64,000 nt of DNA from Streptomyces sp. NRRL F-5122 (GTDB taxonomy: Bacteria > Actinomycetota > Actinomycetes > Streptomycetales > Streptomycetaceae), in NCBI RefSeq assembly GCF_001507435.1, contig NZ_LMWH01000150.1, positions 62,001-126,000 on the forward strand. Direction: 5' to 3'. How positions within the stretch are numbered: the first letter of the stretch is position 1; the number at the start of each line of letters is the position of its first letter. The notes below the pieces were generated by a model. That model worked only from the letters and a program-made list of their open reading frames with translations, was not told where the DNA came from and did not search any database. This document shows, one piece after another, positions 17,512 to 25,524 of this stretch. The position numbers and the translations under genes were made by a program.

Positions 17512-19482
17512 TCACAGGGAGTGGACGGTTCCCGCGTACCGCTGGAGGAAGCGGGTCCCGGTGCCCGCCGTCACGGTGACGTCGTAGCGTCCCTCATCGG
17601 TGCGCCACGTCACCCGGGTGCGGTCGCCCGCCTTCACCCGGACGGTCTGCTCCTTGCCGGCGAAGTCGTTCGGCGTGAGCGTGAAGGCCACGTCGGTACC
17701 GCCGTCGTTGCGGAGGTCGAACTCCACCGTCGCGTCCGATGGCCGCCCGGAGCGCCGAAGGGCCGCCGTGACCGTCGGCACCGCGACATCGTCCTGGCCC
17801 TCGCGGACCAGGGTGCCGGAGAACCGGCGGACGAACCCGTCGGCGCCGTACACGGAGAAGTCGTAGCGGCCGTCGGTGGCCGCCGCGTCCCAGATGTACG
17901 TGCGCGACGAACGCGCCGGGACCGTGAAGGGCGTACCGGTGAAGGGCAGGGCGACGTTCGGCAGCACGGTGAAGTGGTAGCCGACGCTGCCGTCGTTGGT
18001 GAGCGTGCAGGTGACCTTGCCGGTGGCGCGGTCGGCCTTCACGTCCGCCCAGGGCAGGTAGGGCAGCGGGCGGTGCGGGCGCAGGCCCTCCTCCTGCCCA
18101 GGCATGGACTGCTCCGTGGGGAGCTTCACGCCCGGCAGGGAGTTGCCGGCGTCCGCCTTCGCCATGAGCGCGACCGTGTCCGGGAGCACCGGGATGCTGT
18201 AGTCGGGCTTGGTGAAGTCGAAGCAGCTGGTCAGGTCACCGCAGACGGTGCGCCGCCAGTCGGAGATGTTGGGCTCCTTCACGCCGGTCACCTGCTCGAG
18301 GAACCGCAGCACCGACGTGTGGTCGAAGACCTGGGAGTTGACCCAGCCGCCGCGGGACCACGGCGACACGACCCACAGCGGCACCCGGCTGCCCAGGCCG
18401 ATGGCCTTGCCGTTGGCGAACTCGTCCTTGGTGCCCGGCTCGGGGAACGGCGGGATGACGTGGTCGAAGTAGCCGTCGTTCTCGTCGTACATGAGGAGGA
18501 AGACGGTGTGCTTCCACACGTCGGGGTTGGAGAACAGAGACTGCAGCGCGGTGTTGACCCAGTGGGCGCCGTAGTCGGGGCTGGCCGCGGGGTGTTCGCA
18601 GAACAGGTAGGGCGCCACCAGCCAGGAGACAGTCGGCAGGGTGCCGTCCTTGCAGTGCTGGTCGAACGCCGTGAGGTCGAACTTCGTCATGGCGTTGATG
18701 TAGCGGGGGTCGTCCTTGGGGAACTCGTGGAACTGCTTGAAGTACGACAGCGCGTTGTCGTCGTAGTCGCCGTTGCGGTCGTCCGAGCCATCAGGGTTGT
18801 GGTAGACGCGCCAGCTGATTCCGGCCTGCTCCAGGCGTTCGGCGTAGGTCGTCCAGTCCGCGACCGGGTTGCCGGTCACCGGTGTGTTGTCGGTCCAGGG
18901 GCCGGTGGTGCCGTCGACGCCGGGGCCGGCGGTGCCGGTCCACAGGTAGAGGCGGTTGGGATCGGTGGGGCCGTTCAGCGAGCAGAAGTAGCCGTCGCAG
19001 AGGGTGAAGGAGTCGGCCAGGGCGTACTGGTAGGGGATGTCCTCGCGGGTGAAGTACCCCATGGTGCGCTCGCCCTTGGCGGAGACCCACTTGTCCATGG
19101 CGCCGCCGTTGACGGCGCTGTGGCCGCTGTCCCAGTCGTGCGGGAGGCCGCCCGCGTTCTGCGCGTTGTACTTCGTGGTGTCCATGCGGAAGGGCAGCAG
19201 GTAGCCCTCCTTGCGTCCGCGGTCGGGCTGGCGGAACACCGTGTCGCCGCCTGCGAGCGCGGTCGCCTGGCGGTCGCCGAAGCCGCGTACACCGCTGAGG
19301 GTGCCGAAGTAGTGGTCGAAGCTGCGGTTCTCCTGCATCAGGATGACGACGTGCTTGACGTCGGTGATGCTGCCGTGCCGGGGGTCGCGACCCGCGGCCT
19401 CCGCCGTGCCGGGGAGTCCGGCCGCGACGGCGGCTCCGGCTGCGGTGGTGCCTATGAAGGTGCGGCGGCTGATCTCGGTCAT
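17512..19482 (-). CDS. Tat-exported phosphocholine-specific phospholipase C
   Basis: The 656-residue precursor begins with a Tat signal (SRRTFIGTTAAG, AEA cleavage region). The catalytic domain belongs to the acid-phosphatase/arylsulfatase-like PLC family: KHVVILMQENRSFDHYFGTL, DPNRLYLWTG, YDENDGYFDHV and VFDHTSVLRFLE hold the residues conserved for metal and phosphate binding. The C-terminus has two repeated beta-sandwich domains (YDFSVYGADG... and YDVTVTAGTG...) usual in this family. The enzyme cleaves phosphatidylcholine or sphingomyelin outside the cell, giving phosphocholine and diacylglycerol or ceramide. It is 30 bp downstream of the EEP gene in one operon behind a GntR-type palindrome, so it probably belongs to the same regulon as the phosphonate oxygenase fusion. 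The product would be the phosphate-ester analogue of that enzyme's likely substrate. Confidence 0.9.
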   Translation of the reverse strand: MTEISRRTFIGTTAAGAAVAAGLPGTAEAAGRDPRHGSITDVKHVVILMQENRSFDHYFGTLSGVRGFGDRQATALAGGDTVFRQPDRGRKEGYLLPFRMDTTKYNAQNAGGLPHDWDSGHSAVNGGAMDKWVSAKGERTMGYFTREDIPYQYALADSFTLCDGYFCSLNGPTDPNRLYLWTGTAGPGVDGTTGPWTDNTPVTGNPVADWTTYAERLEQAGISWRVYHNPDGSDDRNGDYDDNALSYFKQFHEFPKDDPRYINAMTKFDLTAFDQHCKDGTLPTVSWLVAPYLFCEHPAASPDYGAHWVNTALQSLFSNPDVWKHTVFLLMYDENDGYFDHVIPPFPEPGTKDEFANGKAIGLGSRVPLWVVSPWSRGGWVNSQVFDHTSVLRFLEQVTGVKEPNISDWRRTVCGDLTSCFDFTKPDYSIPVLPDTVALMAKADAGNSLPGVKLPTEQSMPGQEEGLRPHRPLPYLPWADVKADRATGKVTCTLTNDGSVGYHFTVLPNVALPFTGTPFTVPARSSRTYIWDAAATDGRYDFSVYGADGFVRRFSGTLVREGQDDVAVPTVTAALRRSGRPSDATVEFDLRNDGGTDVAFTLTPNDFAGKEQTVRVKAGDRTRVTWRTDEGRYDVTVTAGTGTRFLQRYAGTVHSL

Positions 19483-19512
19483 GGGTGCAAGGTCCTTCAG
19501 GTCGTTCGGGGG

Positions 19513-21276
19513 TCAGCCGCGGGCGGACAGGGAGAAGGTGGCGACGGCGGCCGCGTGGTCCGAGGGCCAGCCGTTGGCGGAGGTGTCCGGCACCGGACGG
19601 GGCCAGCCGGTGAACAGGCTGTGCGCCTCCAGCACCTTCAGCCGCCCCGCGTACTGGATCTGGTCGATTCGGTCCTGGGGCTCCTTGCCGCCGCCCTCGC
19701 GCTGGGGTCTGACGGGGGACCAGGTGATGCCCGGCGCCTTCACGGGGTTGGACCGGGTGTCGCGGAACGCGTCGACGAGACCGGCCTGTTCCAGCGCCTC
19801 GGTGACGGGCCAGCGGACGCGCCCCACGCCTCCGTGCGCGGATGCCGTCCGGTTCGTCCAGTCGTGGTGCGACGGCGAGGCGAGGCCGGCTGCCAGCACA
19901 ACGGGGTTGCGGGAGGCGACGTCCGCCCGCATCGCGGCCACCAGGGCCTGCGTCTGCCGGTAGCGCGTCGTCCCCCGCTCCGCGGCCTCCACCTGCGCGG
20001 CCGTCCGGCCCGCCAGCAGCGCGTACGGGCCGTAGTCGGCCTCGTCCAGCTGGGCGGTCCACAGGCGCACCGTGGTGTCGCCGGGCAGGTGCAGCGTCGC
20101 GGCGGCGGCCGGGAGCGCCGCGGTGGGCGCGACGAGGCCGGAGAGCGGGTAGCGGCTGACGATGCCGAGGCCACCGGCCTGGTGCACCTGCCAACCGAGC
20201 GCGCCGGCGAGCTTCGTGGCACCGTCGGCACCGCATTCCTGGACCGCGACGACGTCCAGGCCCTGGGTGAGCACGAGCCTGAGCTGCTTCTCCAGGAAGC
20301 CGTCGACATGGGTGCCCGCGTCCCAGAGGTTCAGCGTGGCGACCTTGAGCCGGAGCCGGTCCCGGGAGGCGCGCACCGGCACCTGGACGGTGACGGTGTC
20401 GCTGCCCACGGCGCTGTCGGTGACGGCGGCCACCACCCGGCCGGGCGTCCGCGGTGCGAGGGCCGGGGCCTTGCCGCTGACCGTGCCGTCCGCTGCCACC
20501 GACAACCACGGATCGCCCGCGACACGTTTGAAGGTCGCGCTGCCGGCGGCATTGCCGTCGGGCCTGATCCACAGGCCGCCCAGCCGCACGGAGAAGGTCG
20601 CGCCCGCGGTCTGCGGGTCGGTGGTGAGGGCGTCCACCACCGCGTGCGGACGCGGGATCACGGGGCGGACCGCGAAGCTGAACGGGGTGGTGCGGGCCAG
20701 GATGCCGTAGCCGTCCTTGGCCAACAGATAGGCGGTGTACGGCCCGCCGCTCAGCCCCGAGGTGTCGATCGTGATGTCGCCGGAGGCTCCGGGGGTGTAC
20801 TCCCAGGCGAGGGAGGCGCCGTTCCCGGGCACCCGGCTGCCGTCGTAGACGCCGACCCAGTTCTTCGCGTCGGGTTCGTCGGTCGTCCAGTGGAAGGAGA
20901 GCTTGTCGCCCTCGAACGGTGTGGTGGTCTTCAGCTCGAGCGAGTCGCCCGTGGGGGCGCCATCGAAGGTGAACGGCTCGGTCTTGGCGAGGACGCCGTA
21001 ACCGTCCTTGGCCAGCAGATAGGCGGTATAGGGGCCGCCGCTCAGTCCTGAGGTGTCGAGGGTCGTCTGCCCCGAAGTGCCGGAGACGTACGTCCAGACA
21101 AGGGAACCGCCGCCGCTGCCGGGCAGCCGGTCACCGTCGTAGACGCCGATCCAGTTCGTCGGGTCGGGGGCGTCCGTCGACCATGTGAAGGTCAGCTTGT
21201 CGCCGCGTTGCGGGGACGTCGTGGAGCCGATCGTGATGCTGCTCCCGGACGCGGCGACCTGTGAGAGGGGTGGCAT
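19513..21276 (-). CDS. Endonuclease/exonuclease/phosphatase-fold protein with two N-terminal beta-sandwich repeats
   Basis: This 587-residue protein starts at ATG 21276 (GGAGAGGA upstream). Residues about 8-95 and 97-190 are two copies of a beta-rich module, each with NWxGVYDG and ending GLSGGPYTAYLLAKDGYG. A short Ig/cadherin-like piece follows, then an EEP domain: VATLNLWDAG, DVVAVQEC, GIVSRYPL, DQIQYAGRL and the SDHAAAV motif. Family members hydrolyse phosphodiester or phosphomonoester bonds. The usual GDFN catalytic loop reads AAGLASPSHHDW here, so the expected Asp and Asn are missing and activity may be changed or lost. No export signal is visible although its operon partner is secreted. 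It is the first gene of the PLC operon, behind the palindrome at 21330. Confidence 0.82.
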   Translation of the reverse strand: MPPLSQVAASGSSITIGSTTSPQRGDKLTFTWSTDAPDPTNWIGVYDGDRLPGSGGGSLVWTYVSGTSGQTTLDTSGLSGGPYTAYLLAKDGYGVLAKTEPFTFDGAPTGDSLELKTTTPFEGDKLSFHWTTDEPDAKNWVGVYDGSRVPGNGASLAWEYTPGASGDITIDTSGLSGGPYTAYLLAKDGYGILARTTPFSFAVRPVIPRPHAVVDALTTDPQTAGATFSVRLGGLWIRPDGNAAGSATFKRVAGDPWLSVAADGTVSGKAPALAPRTPGRVVAAVTDSAVGSDTVTVQVPVRASRDRLRLKVATLNLWDAGTHVDGFLEKQLRLVLTQGLDVVAVQECGADGATKLAGALGWQVHQAGGLGIVSRYPLSGLVAPTAALPAAAATLHLPGDTTVRLWTAQLDEADYGPYALLAGRTAAQVEAAERGTTRYRQTQALVAAMRADVASRNPVVLAAGLASPSHHDWTNRTASAHGGVGRVRWPVTEALEQAGLVDAFRDTRSNPVKAPGITWSPVRPQREGGGKEPQDRIDQIQYAGRLKVLEAHSLFTGWPRPVPDTSANGWPSDHAAAVATFSLSARG

Positions 21277-21329
21277 GGTGTTGGGTCCTCTCCGCCCCGG
21301 GTACCGTCGCGGCGGCACCCGGGCGAGCA

Positions 21330-21347
21330 AAGTTGTCTATATAACTT
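21330..21347. promoter_or_regulatory. 18-bp palindromic operator, GntR/UTRA-type, before EEP-phospholipase operon
   Basis: AAGTTGTCTATATAACTT matches the site at 14350-14367 in 16 of 18 positions and has the same arms with one mismatch. It lies 54 bases upstream of the ATG at 21276. The shared motif ties this operon to the dioxygenase-HD gene and to the GntR regulator between them. Confidence 0.75.
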
Positions 21348-21766
21348 CGCTCCCAGCAAGCCGTCCCACGGCGACGGGCCCGTGAACGACGGGTTGCCGC
21401 CGACCGGGAAACAGACGGAAATCTGAAGATCCTGTGTCCGGGCGAACAGCCCCTGCTCACCCCTGGCACCCCATCTGAACAGCGATGTCCGGGGGCAACT
21501 CACCCTGAAGCGCCCTCGGAGCACAACATGGGCGGCTTCTCCCCGACCGGGCACTCGGGCGAGCGCACCCCGCCACGCGCCCTGGAAGGACTCGCGCGGC
21601 GCTGTGCACAGCAGCACGCCCGCGAATGCGTCGAGCACGGCCATCGGAACCGGCCATGTCGCCCTGACCGGAGGAGACGGCGGAGCGCCGCCCACCGCCA
21701 CGTCGGTCGAGCGGCACGCGAGTTGCGCGCTCGCCATCCGCTCGACACGTTCACGACCGCGCCGGC
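21348..21766. other. Intergenic region upstream of the EEP-PLC operon
   Basis: About 420 bases lie between the operator and the end of the HPP gene. Open frames on both strands are shadows without protein-like composition. No repeat or RNA structure stood out. Confidence 0.4.
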
Positions 21767-22306
21767 TCACCACCAAAAAACGGGATAGACCTCACGCCGC
21801 AGACGGGCGGAGACCATCTGTACCGCGACGAGCAGCGCGGCTCCGGCGGCCAGCAGGGGTACGAAGCGGGTGGCGCGCGGTTCGGTGAGCATGATCATGA
21901 CGGCGGTCGCCATGGCCGGCGGATGGGCCGCTCTGAGGACCAGCACAAGTCCGCAGGCGACACCGCAGGCCACCACGGCGGCCCAAGGGCCGCGCCATCC
22001 AAGGGTGAGCACGACGAAGCAGACGAGGCACGACAGCATGTGGCCGCCGATGATGTGGCGGGGCTGCGCGAGAGGCGATTCGGGGGTCGCGGTCACGATC
22101 GCCATCGTGGCCGCGAGCGGCGGCACGAGCACCGTCTGATGCATGAGCGCCCCCAGGGCCACCAGCACGGCCAGTCCGGCCGATGTGGTGAGGGCGGCGG
22201 CGACGGTGCGCGGAGGCAGTCGCGATGTGGCGGGGATCCACCGGCTGACCGGAGAGCGCTTTGTCGGGCGGAGCGGGGCATCCACGGCTTCCGGCGTCCG
22301 GGGCAC
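21767..22306 (-). CDS. HPP-family integral membrane protein
   Basis: This 179-residue protein has four hydrophobic helices and the family signature with PP after His in VLRAAHPPAMATAV, which gives HPP proteins their name. PPLAATMAIV and SPLAQPRHIIGGHM are also characteristic. Some plant and cyanobacterial members transport nitrite into plastids or cells, but most bacterial ones are uncharacterised. GTG 22306 is supported by AAGG eight bases upstream. A possible 37-residue frame ends one base before this start. Confidence 0.85.
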   Translation of the reverse strand: MPRTPEAVDAPLRPTKRSPVSRWIPATSRLPPRTVAAALTTSAGLAVLVALGALMHQTVLVPPLAATMAIVTATPESPLAQPRHIIGGHMLSCLVCFVVLTLGWRGPWAAVVACGVACGLVLVLRAAHPPAMATAVMIMLTEPRATRFVPLLAAGAALLVAVQMVSARLRREVYPVFWW

Positions 22307-22307
22307 G

Positions 22308-22421
22308 TCATATGCCTTGAATGCGACGTTCCGGTCCGGGCGTAAAGACGACGACCTCGGAGCAGTGCGGTCCCTCCGGACTGCCGGGCGAGGACTGGAC
22401 CTGGGCGTTCGGCATCAGCAC
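22308..22421 (-). CDS. Possible 37-residue small protein upstream of HPP gene
   Basis: A frame starting at GTG 22421 (VLMPNAQVQS...) has GAGGAG five bases upstream and ends in TGA one base before the HPP start, so the two would be translationally coupled. The peptide has no recognisable domain. It could be a leader peptide or chance. The evidence is only ribosome-binding site, spacing and position. Confidence 0.3.
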   Translation of the reverse strand: MLMPNAQVQSSPGSPEGPHCSEVVVFTPGPERRIQGI

Positions 22422-22722
22422 GGGAACTCCTCGGAACGGTCCCCGCTGCCGGCCACGGCGGCTCGTCGTCCGTGAAGACGGGGATCACGCCCAGCATCGT
22501 GACCTCGCGAGCCGACACCTGTCCAAGACCGCCCGCTTATCGCCCGATTGAGCGCCTTTATCGAATGGGGCCGACAATGACGTCCGGCACTGCCAGGCGT
22601 CGGCGGCCGACGCGTGCCGCTGCCCTCGGCGGACGCCGCAGGGCCGCCCCACATCCTTGAAAGCCGCTGGCGAGCGGCTGAACCTCGACGCGGTACCGCT
22701 CGCGGAACCGCGTCGGCCGCGT
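22422..22722. other. Intergenic region, nothing recognised
   Basis: This 300-base stretch between the small frame and the phospholipase remnant holds no supported gene. Its proximity to a decayed gene suggests leftover sequence. Confidence 0.35.
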
Positions 22723-22942
22723 CCGGGTCGATCACCAATATGAAGCACGTGGTCGTCCTGATACTGGAGAAGGCCCCTGGACCTACCAGGTGACCGCCGG
22801 GATCTTCGTGGACGACTCATTCAACGCCCTTGCCTACAACGGCGGTTGGCACGACTTCACGGTCACGGCCAGTTCCGGCACCACCGTCTCCCGCCGCTTC
22901 GTCGGCCACCTCGAGACGGGCGCCCCGAGCGTCACCGGCTGA
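22723..22942 (+). pseudogene. Internally deleted remnant of a phospholipase C gene
   Basis: Near 22727-22765 the sequence encodes GSITNMKHVVVLILE, which matches GSITDVKHVVILMQE at the start of the mature phospholipase at 17512. Within about 15 codons this frame stops. In another frame a typical PLC C-terminus follows (VTAGIFVDDSFNALAYN, then WHDFTVTASS and a final GHLETGAPSVTG) and ends at TGA 22942. Most of the catalytic domain, about 600 codons, is missing. Only the two ends remain, as expected after one internal deletion in an ancestral full-length gene. It cannot be functional. It is on the opposite strand to the intact gene 3 kb away and its C-terminus differs from that gene, so it derives from a second PLC gene. 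Confidence 0.75.
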
Positions 22943-23003
22943 GCCGGCGGTCCGCACCCCGAGGAGGGGTGCGGACCGCAGCACCGCGCCGCGGGACGCG
23001 GAG

Positions 23004-24308
23004 TCACCGCTTCCAAAGCCGTTCGAGTTCTCTGTCGAGCCAACCGGCGCCAACCCGATGTGACTCGACCAGCCGATGCCAGGAGGGGTCGTCGAACACG
23101 ACGGAACGTGCGTCCTGCACGCTGTGGCGATCGGAACCGAGGAGTTCCCGCGTGATGACGACGGCCGTGAGCAACGGGAGACGGGCCGCGTGCATCTTCT
23201 CCTGCACGGCGCGCATGCTCGTCCGCTTCAGCAGTTCCCGGTTCTCCCGGATGCGGGGCTCCAACCACCACACGTGGCGGGCGTACTCGTCTTCCCCAAG
23301 CCCCACCGCCTCGACGCTTTGGAACGTCGGTGCGAGCGCGGCGACCAGGCGGTCGACGAAGTCGCCCACGCTCCCGGTGACATCGGGGTATTCGGCGATG
23401 AAATGTTCCCACTCTACGTAGGCCTTGAGCCCGGCGATCTCACGCCGCCCCACCGGGTGGCACCCGTCGGACGGCTCCGCGTCCAGGAAGACGTCCCGCA
23501 GCAGTTCGTAACGCAACGACGTGTGTTCGGCCAGCAGAACGGCGTCATAGAGGTCCTTGCCCTGCGGATGCATGTCGCTCACGAGCCACATGAGTTTCCA
23601 GGCCAGTGACAACTCGGCCGTGGCCGCGCTCAGCACCGCTTGCGGGTCACCCGACGCCGAGGGGAGCAGGACCGGTTCGGGGTCGACGGGAAGATGCTCG
23701 TTGAAGACGAAGTCGAGTTGTACGACGCCGCCGGGCAACCCGTCGCATCTCCACGGCAGCACCAGGCGCCGTCCGGGGACCCGGTCATACGTCCAGATGT
23801 CGTCGCTGACCGCTTCCGCCGCGTCGAACCGGACCACTCCGTCACCGTGATGCGCCGCCCTCTCGGCGGCCCGAGCCACGCCCTCGAGCATGGCATCGGT
23901 CCGCTCCTCTTCGATCCGCCACGACGCGGGTGCGATGACGAAGTCGAGATCGCCCGGTTCTCGTGCGGCATCCCCGAACCAGGCACGGAGCAGCACGCTG
24001 CCGCGCAGCACGAGCGAGGCCGCCCATGGGGAGCTGGAGATCGCCGAGAGCACCAACCCGATCGCGGCGCGGCGAGCCGCTTGCCAGGCCTGTTCGACGT
24101 CAGGGTCGGCGAACCGGGGGTCCGAGGCCCGGTAGGCGTTGGAGTACTGCTTGAGCGCCGGGTCGAAGACCGGCCGCTGCACGACGCGCTCGTCCTTGAC
24201 GGGACGCAGCGTCGTAGGCAGGTCGAAGCGCGCCCGGTCCTCGTCGTCCGGCGGGACTCGAGGCATCGCGCGCCCCTGCCATACGAACCCCTCCCAGGAA
24301 TCAGTCAT
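23004..24308 (-). CDS. AbiEii-like nucleotidyltransferase (third gene of operon)
   Basis: This 434-residue protein resembles the nucleotidyl transferase AbiEii/AbiGii toxin family. LVLRGSVLLRAWFGD followed by DLDFV is the nucleotide-binding and metal-binding pair (RGS in place of GGS, then DxD). LSLAWKLMWLVSD and GKDLYDAVLLAE give the conserved Lys and the K/R-DLYD motif. ATG 24308 overlaps the stop of the upstream gene by 8 bp; an earlier in-frame start at 24383 would overlap much more. AbiEii toxins transfer nucleotides, in known cases to tRNA, and are normally paired with an AbiEi antitoxin. None is visible here; the partner is a second NTase. Substrate is unknown. Confidence 0.78.
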   Translation of the reverse strand: MTDSWEGFVWQGRAMPRVPPDDEDRARFDLPTTLRPVKDERVVQRPVFDPALKQYSNAYRASDPRFADPDVEQAWQAARRAAIGLVLSAISSSPWAASLVLRGSVLLRAWFGDAAREPGDLDFVIAPASWRIEEERTDAMLEGVARAAERAAHHGDGVVRFDAAEAVSDDIWTYDRVPGRRLVLPWRCDGLPGGVVQLDFVFNEHLPVDPEPVLLPSASGDPQAVLSAATAELSLAWKLMWLVSDMHPQGKDLYDAVLLAEHTSLRYELLRDVFLDAEPSDGCHPVGRREIAGLKAYVEWEHFIAEYPDVTGSVGDFVDRLVAALAPTFQSVEAVGLGEDEYARHVWWLEPRIRENRELLKRTSMRAVQEKMHAARLPLLTAVVITRELLGSDRHSVQDARSVVFDDPSWHRLVESHRVGAGWLDRELERLWKR

Positions 24309-25524
24309 CACACACGCCTCTCCCGCGCGACCGTCTTCGATCGCGGCATCGCCGTTGCACACCGCGCACCTGAGCAGTGCCACCGGTGCGTCCGGTGGCC
24401 GGCGCGAGCCGGTGCTCCGTGAATATCGTTCCCAACGCTCGTCCCAGTCGGTGGAGCCAGTCCTCCCCGGTTCCCGTCACCCACGGGTGCCTCTCCTGGA
24501 ACTCGGCCCAGTCCACCTCCCAACGGGCCACCGTGGCCGGGTCGAAGCCGTCGGCTTCCGCGTCGGAAGCGCGACCGAAGACCTTGCGGAGCAGACGCGG
24601 CGAGAGACACGCTCCCTCCGCCTCGGCGAGGAGCACCGCGTCGTACAGATCCTTGCCCCGTGCCGTACGGCCGTCACGGCTGTCGGAGTACAGCCACAGC
24701 ACCTTCCAGGCGAGCGACAGATCGCGGCTCGCCGTTCGTACCGCCGTGGGCCTGCCCCCGTCACCGCGCGGTACCAGTGTCCACACCGGGGACTCGGGAA
24801 GCCACTCGTCCCGGGCGAAGTCGAGCCGCACTTCGCCGGGCGGCAGGCCTTCGGTGTGCCATGGGATGACCAGTCGCACCCCTGGCGTGTCGTATTCCGT
24901 GTACGTCCAAGTTCCGTCCACCCGCGCGCTCTTCGCGGCGAGGAGCAACCCCGGTGCCGCCTCGGGACACTGCTCCACGCGGTCGAGCAGGTCCAGGTAC
25001 GGAGGGCCGGCATCGGCGGGCTCCTGTTCGTGCAGCCAGTGCAGGCCCTCCGGAGGCAGCACCGGCCGCTGCCCACCTGTGTCGAACTCCTCGTAGGTCC
25101 ACATCTCGTAGCGTGCCGCGCCGTCGGCGGCCTCAGGCCACTGCTGCACGGTGTCGGCGCCGTCGATGTACGGATACGGGTCCAGCGGATCGATCCCGAC
25201 GGCGTTCTCCAGGACGACCCAGTCGAGGTCCGCCGGTTCACGCGCCGCGTTCCCCAGCCACGCCTGCATGACCATGCTTCCCCGCAGCACGAGAGTTCCG
25301 CTCCAGGGAGCGTCGGCGACAAGGGCGAGTACGTGGTCCAGGGCAGCACGATGGGCTGCTCGGCGGTCGATGCCGTTGCGTCCCCGGACCTCGGCGGACC
25401 CCGGCTCGCGCTCCGCCGCATCGTGCGCGTCCACACCGCCCCGGCCCGGTTCCACAGCCGCCGGGGGGTCACCGTCACCGCCCGGCGGAGGGACAGGTGC
25501 AGCGGGTGGTTCCGGTGCCGTCAT
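24301..25524 (-). CDS. AbiEii-like nucleotidyltransferase (second gene of operon)
   Basis: This 407-residue paralogue of the next gene has the same order of motifs: LVLRGSMVMQAWLGN, DLDWVV, LSLAWKVLWLYSD and GKDLYDAVLLAE. The first 45 residues are Pro/Gly-rich and probably disordered. It starts at ATG 25524, overlapping the stop of the first gene by the four bases ATGA, and its own stop overlaps the start of the third gene, so the operon is tightly coupled. The long region between the DxD and Lys motifs contains YEMWTYEEFDT and WTYTEYDTPG, which also has a counterpart in the other copy. Nucleotidyl transfer to RNA, protein or a small molecule is possible. Confidence 0.78.
   Translation of the reverse strand: MTAPEPPAAPVPPPGGDGDPPAAVEPGRGGVDAHDAAEREPGSAEVRGRNGIDRRAAHRAALDHVLALVADAPWSGTLVLRGSMVMQAWLGNAAREPADLDWVVLENAVGIDPLDPYPYIDGADTVQQWPEAADGAARYEMWTYEEFDTGGQRPVLPPEGLHWLHEQEPADAGPPYLDLLDRVEQCPEAAPGLLLAAKSARVDGTWTYTEYDTPGVRLVIPWHTEGLPPGEVRLDFARDEWLPESPVWTLVPRGDGGRPTAVRTASRDLSLAWKVLWLYSDSRDGRTARGKDLYDAVLLAEAEGACLSPRLLRKVFGRASDAEADGFDPATVARWEVDWAEFQERHPWVTGTGEDWLHRLGRALGTIFTEHRLAPATGRTGGTAQVRGVQRRCRDRRRSRGRGVCDD

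Noticed and set aside
16000..21051. Very long plus-strand open frame opposite the GntR, PLC and EEP genes
   Set aside because: It spans three well-supported minus-strand genes and has no protein-like features of its own.
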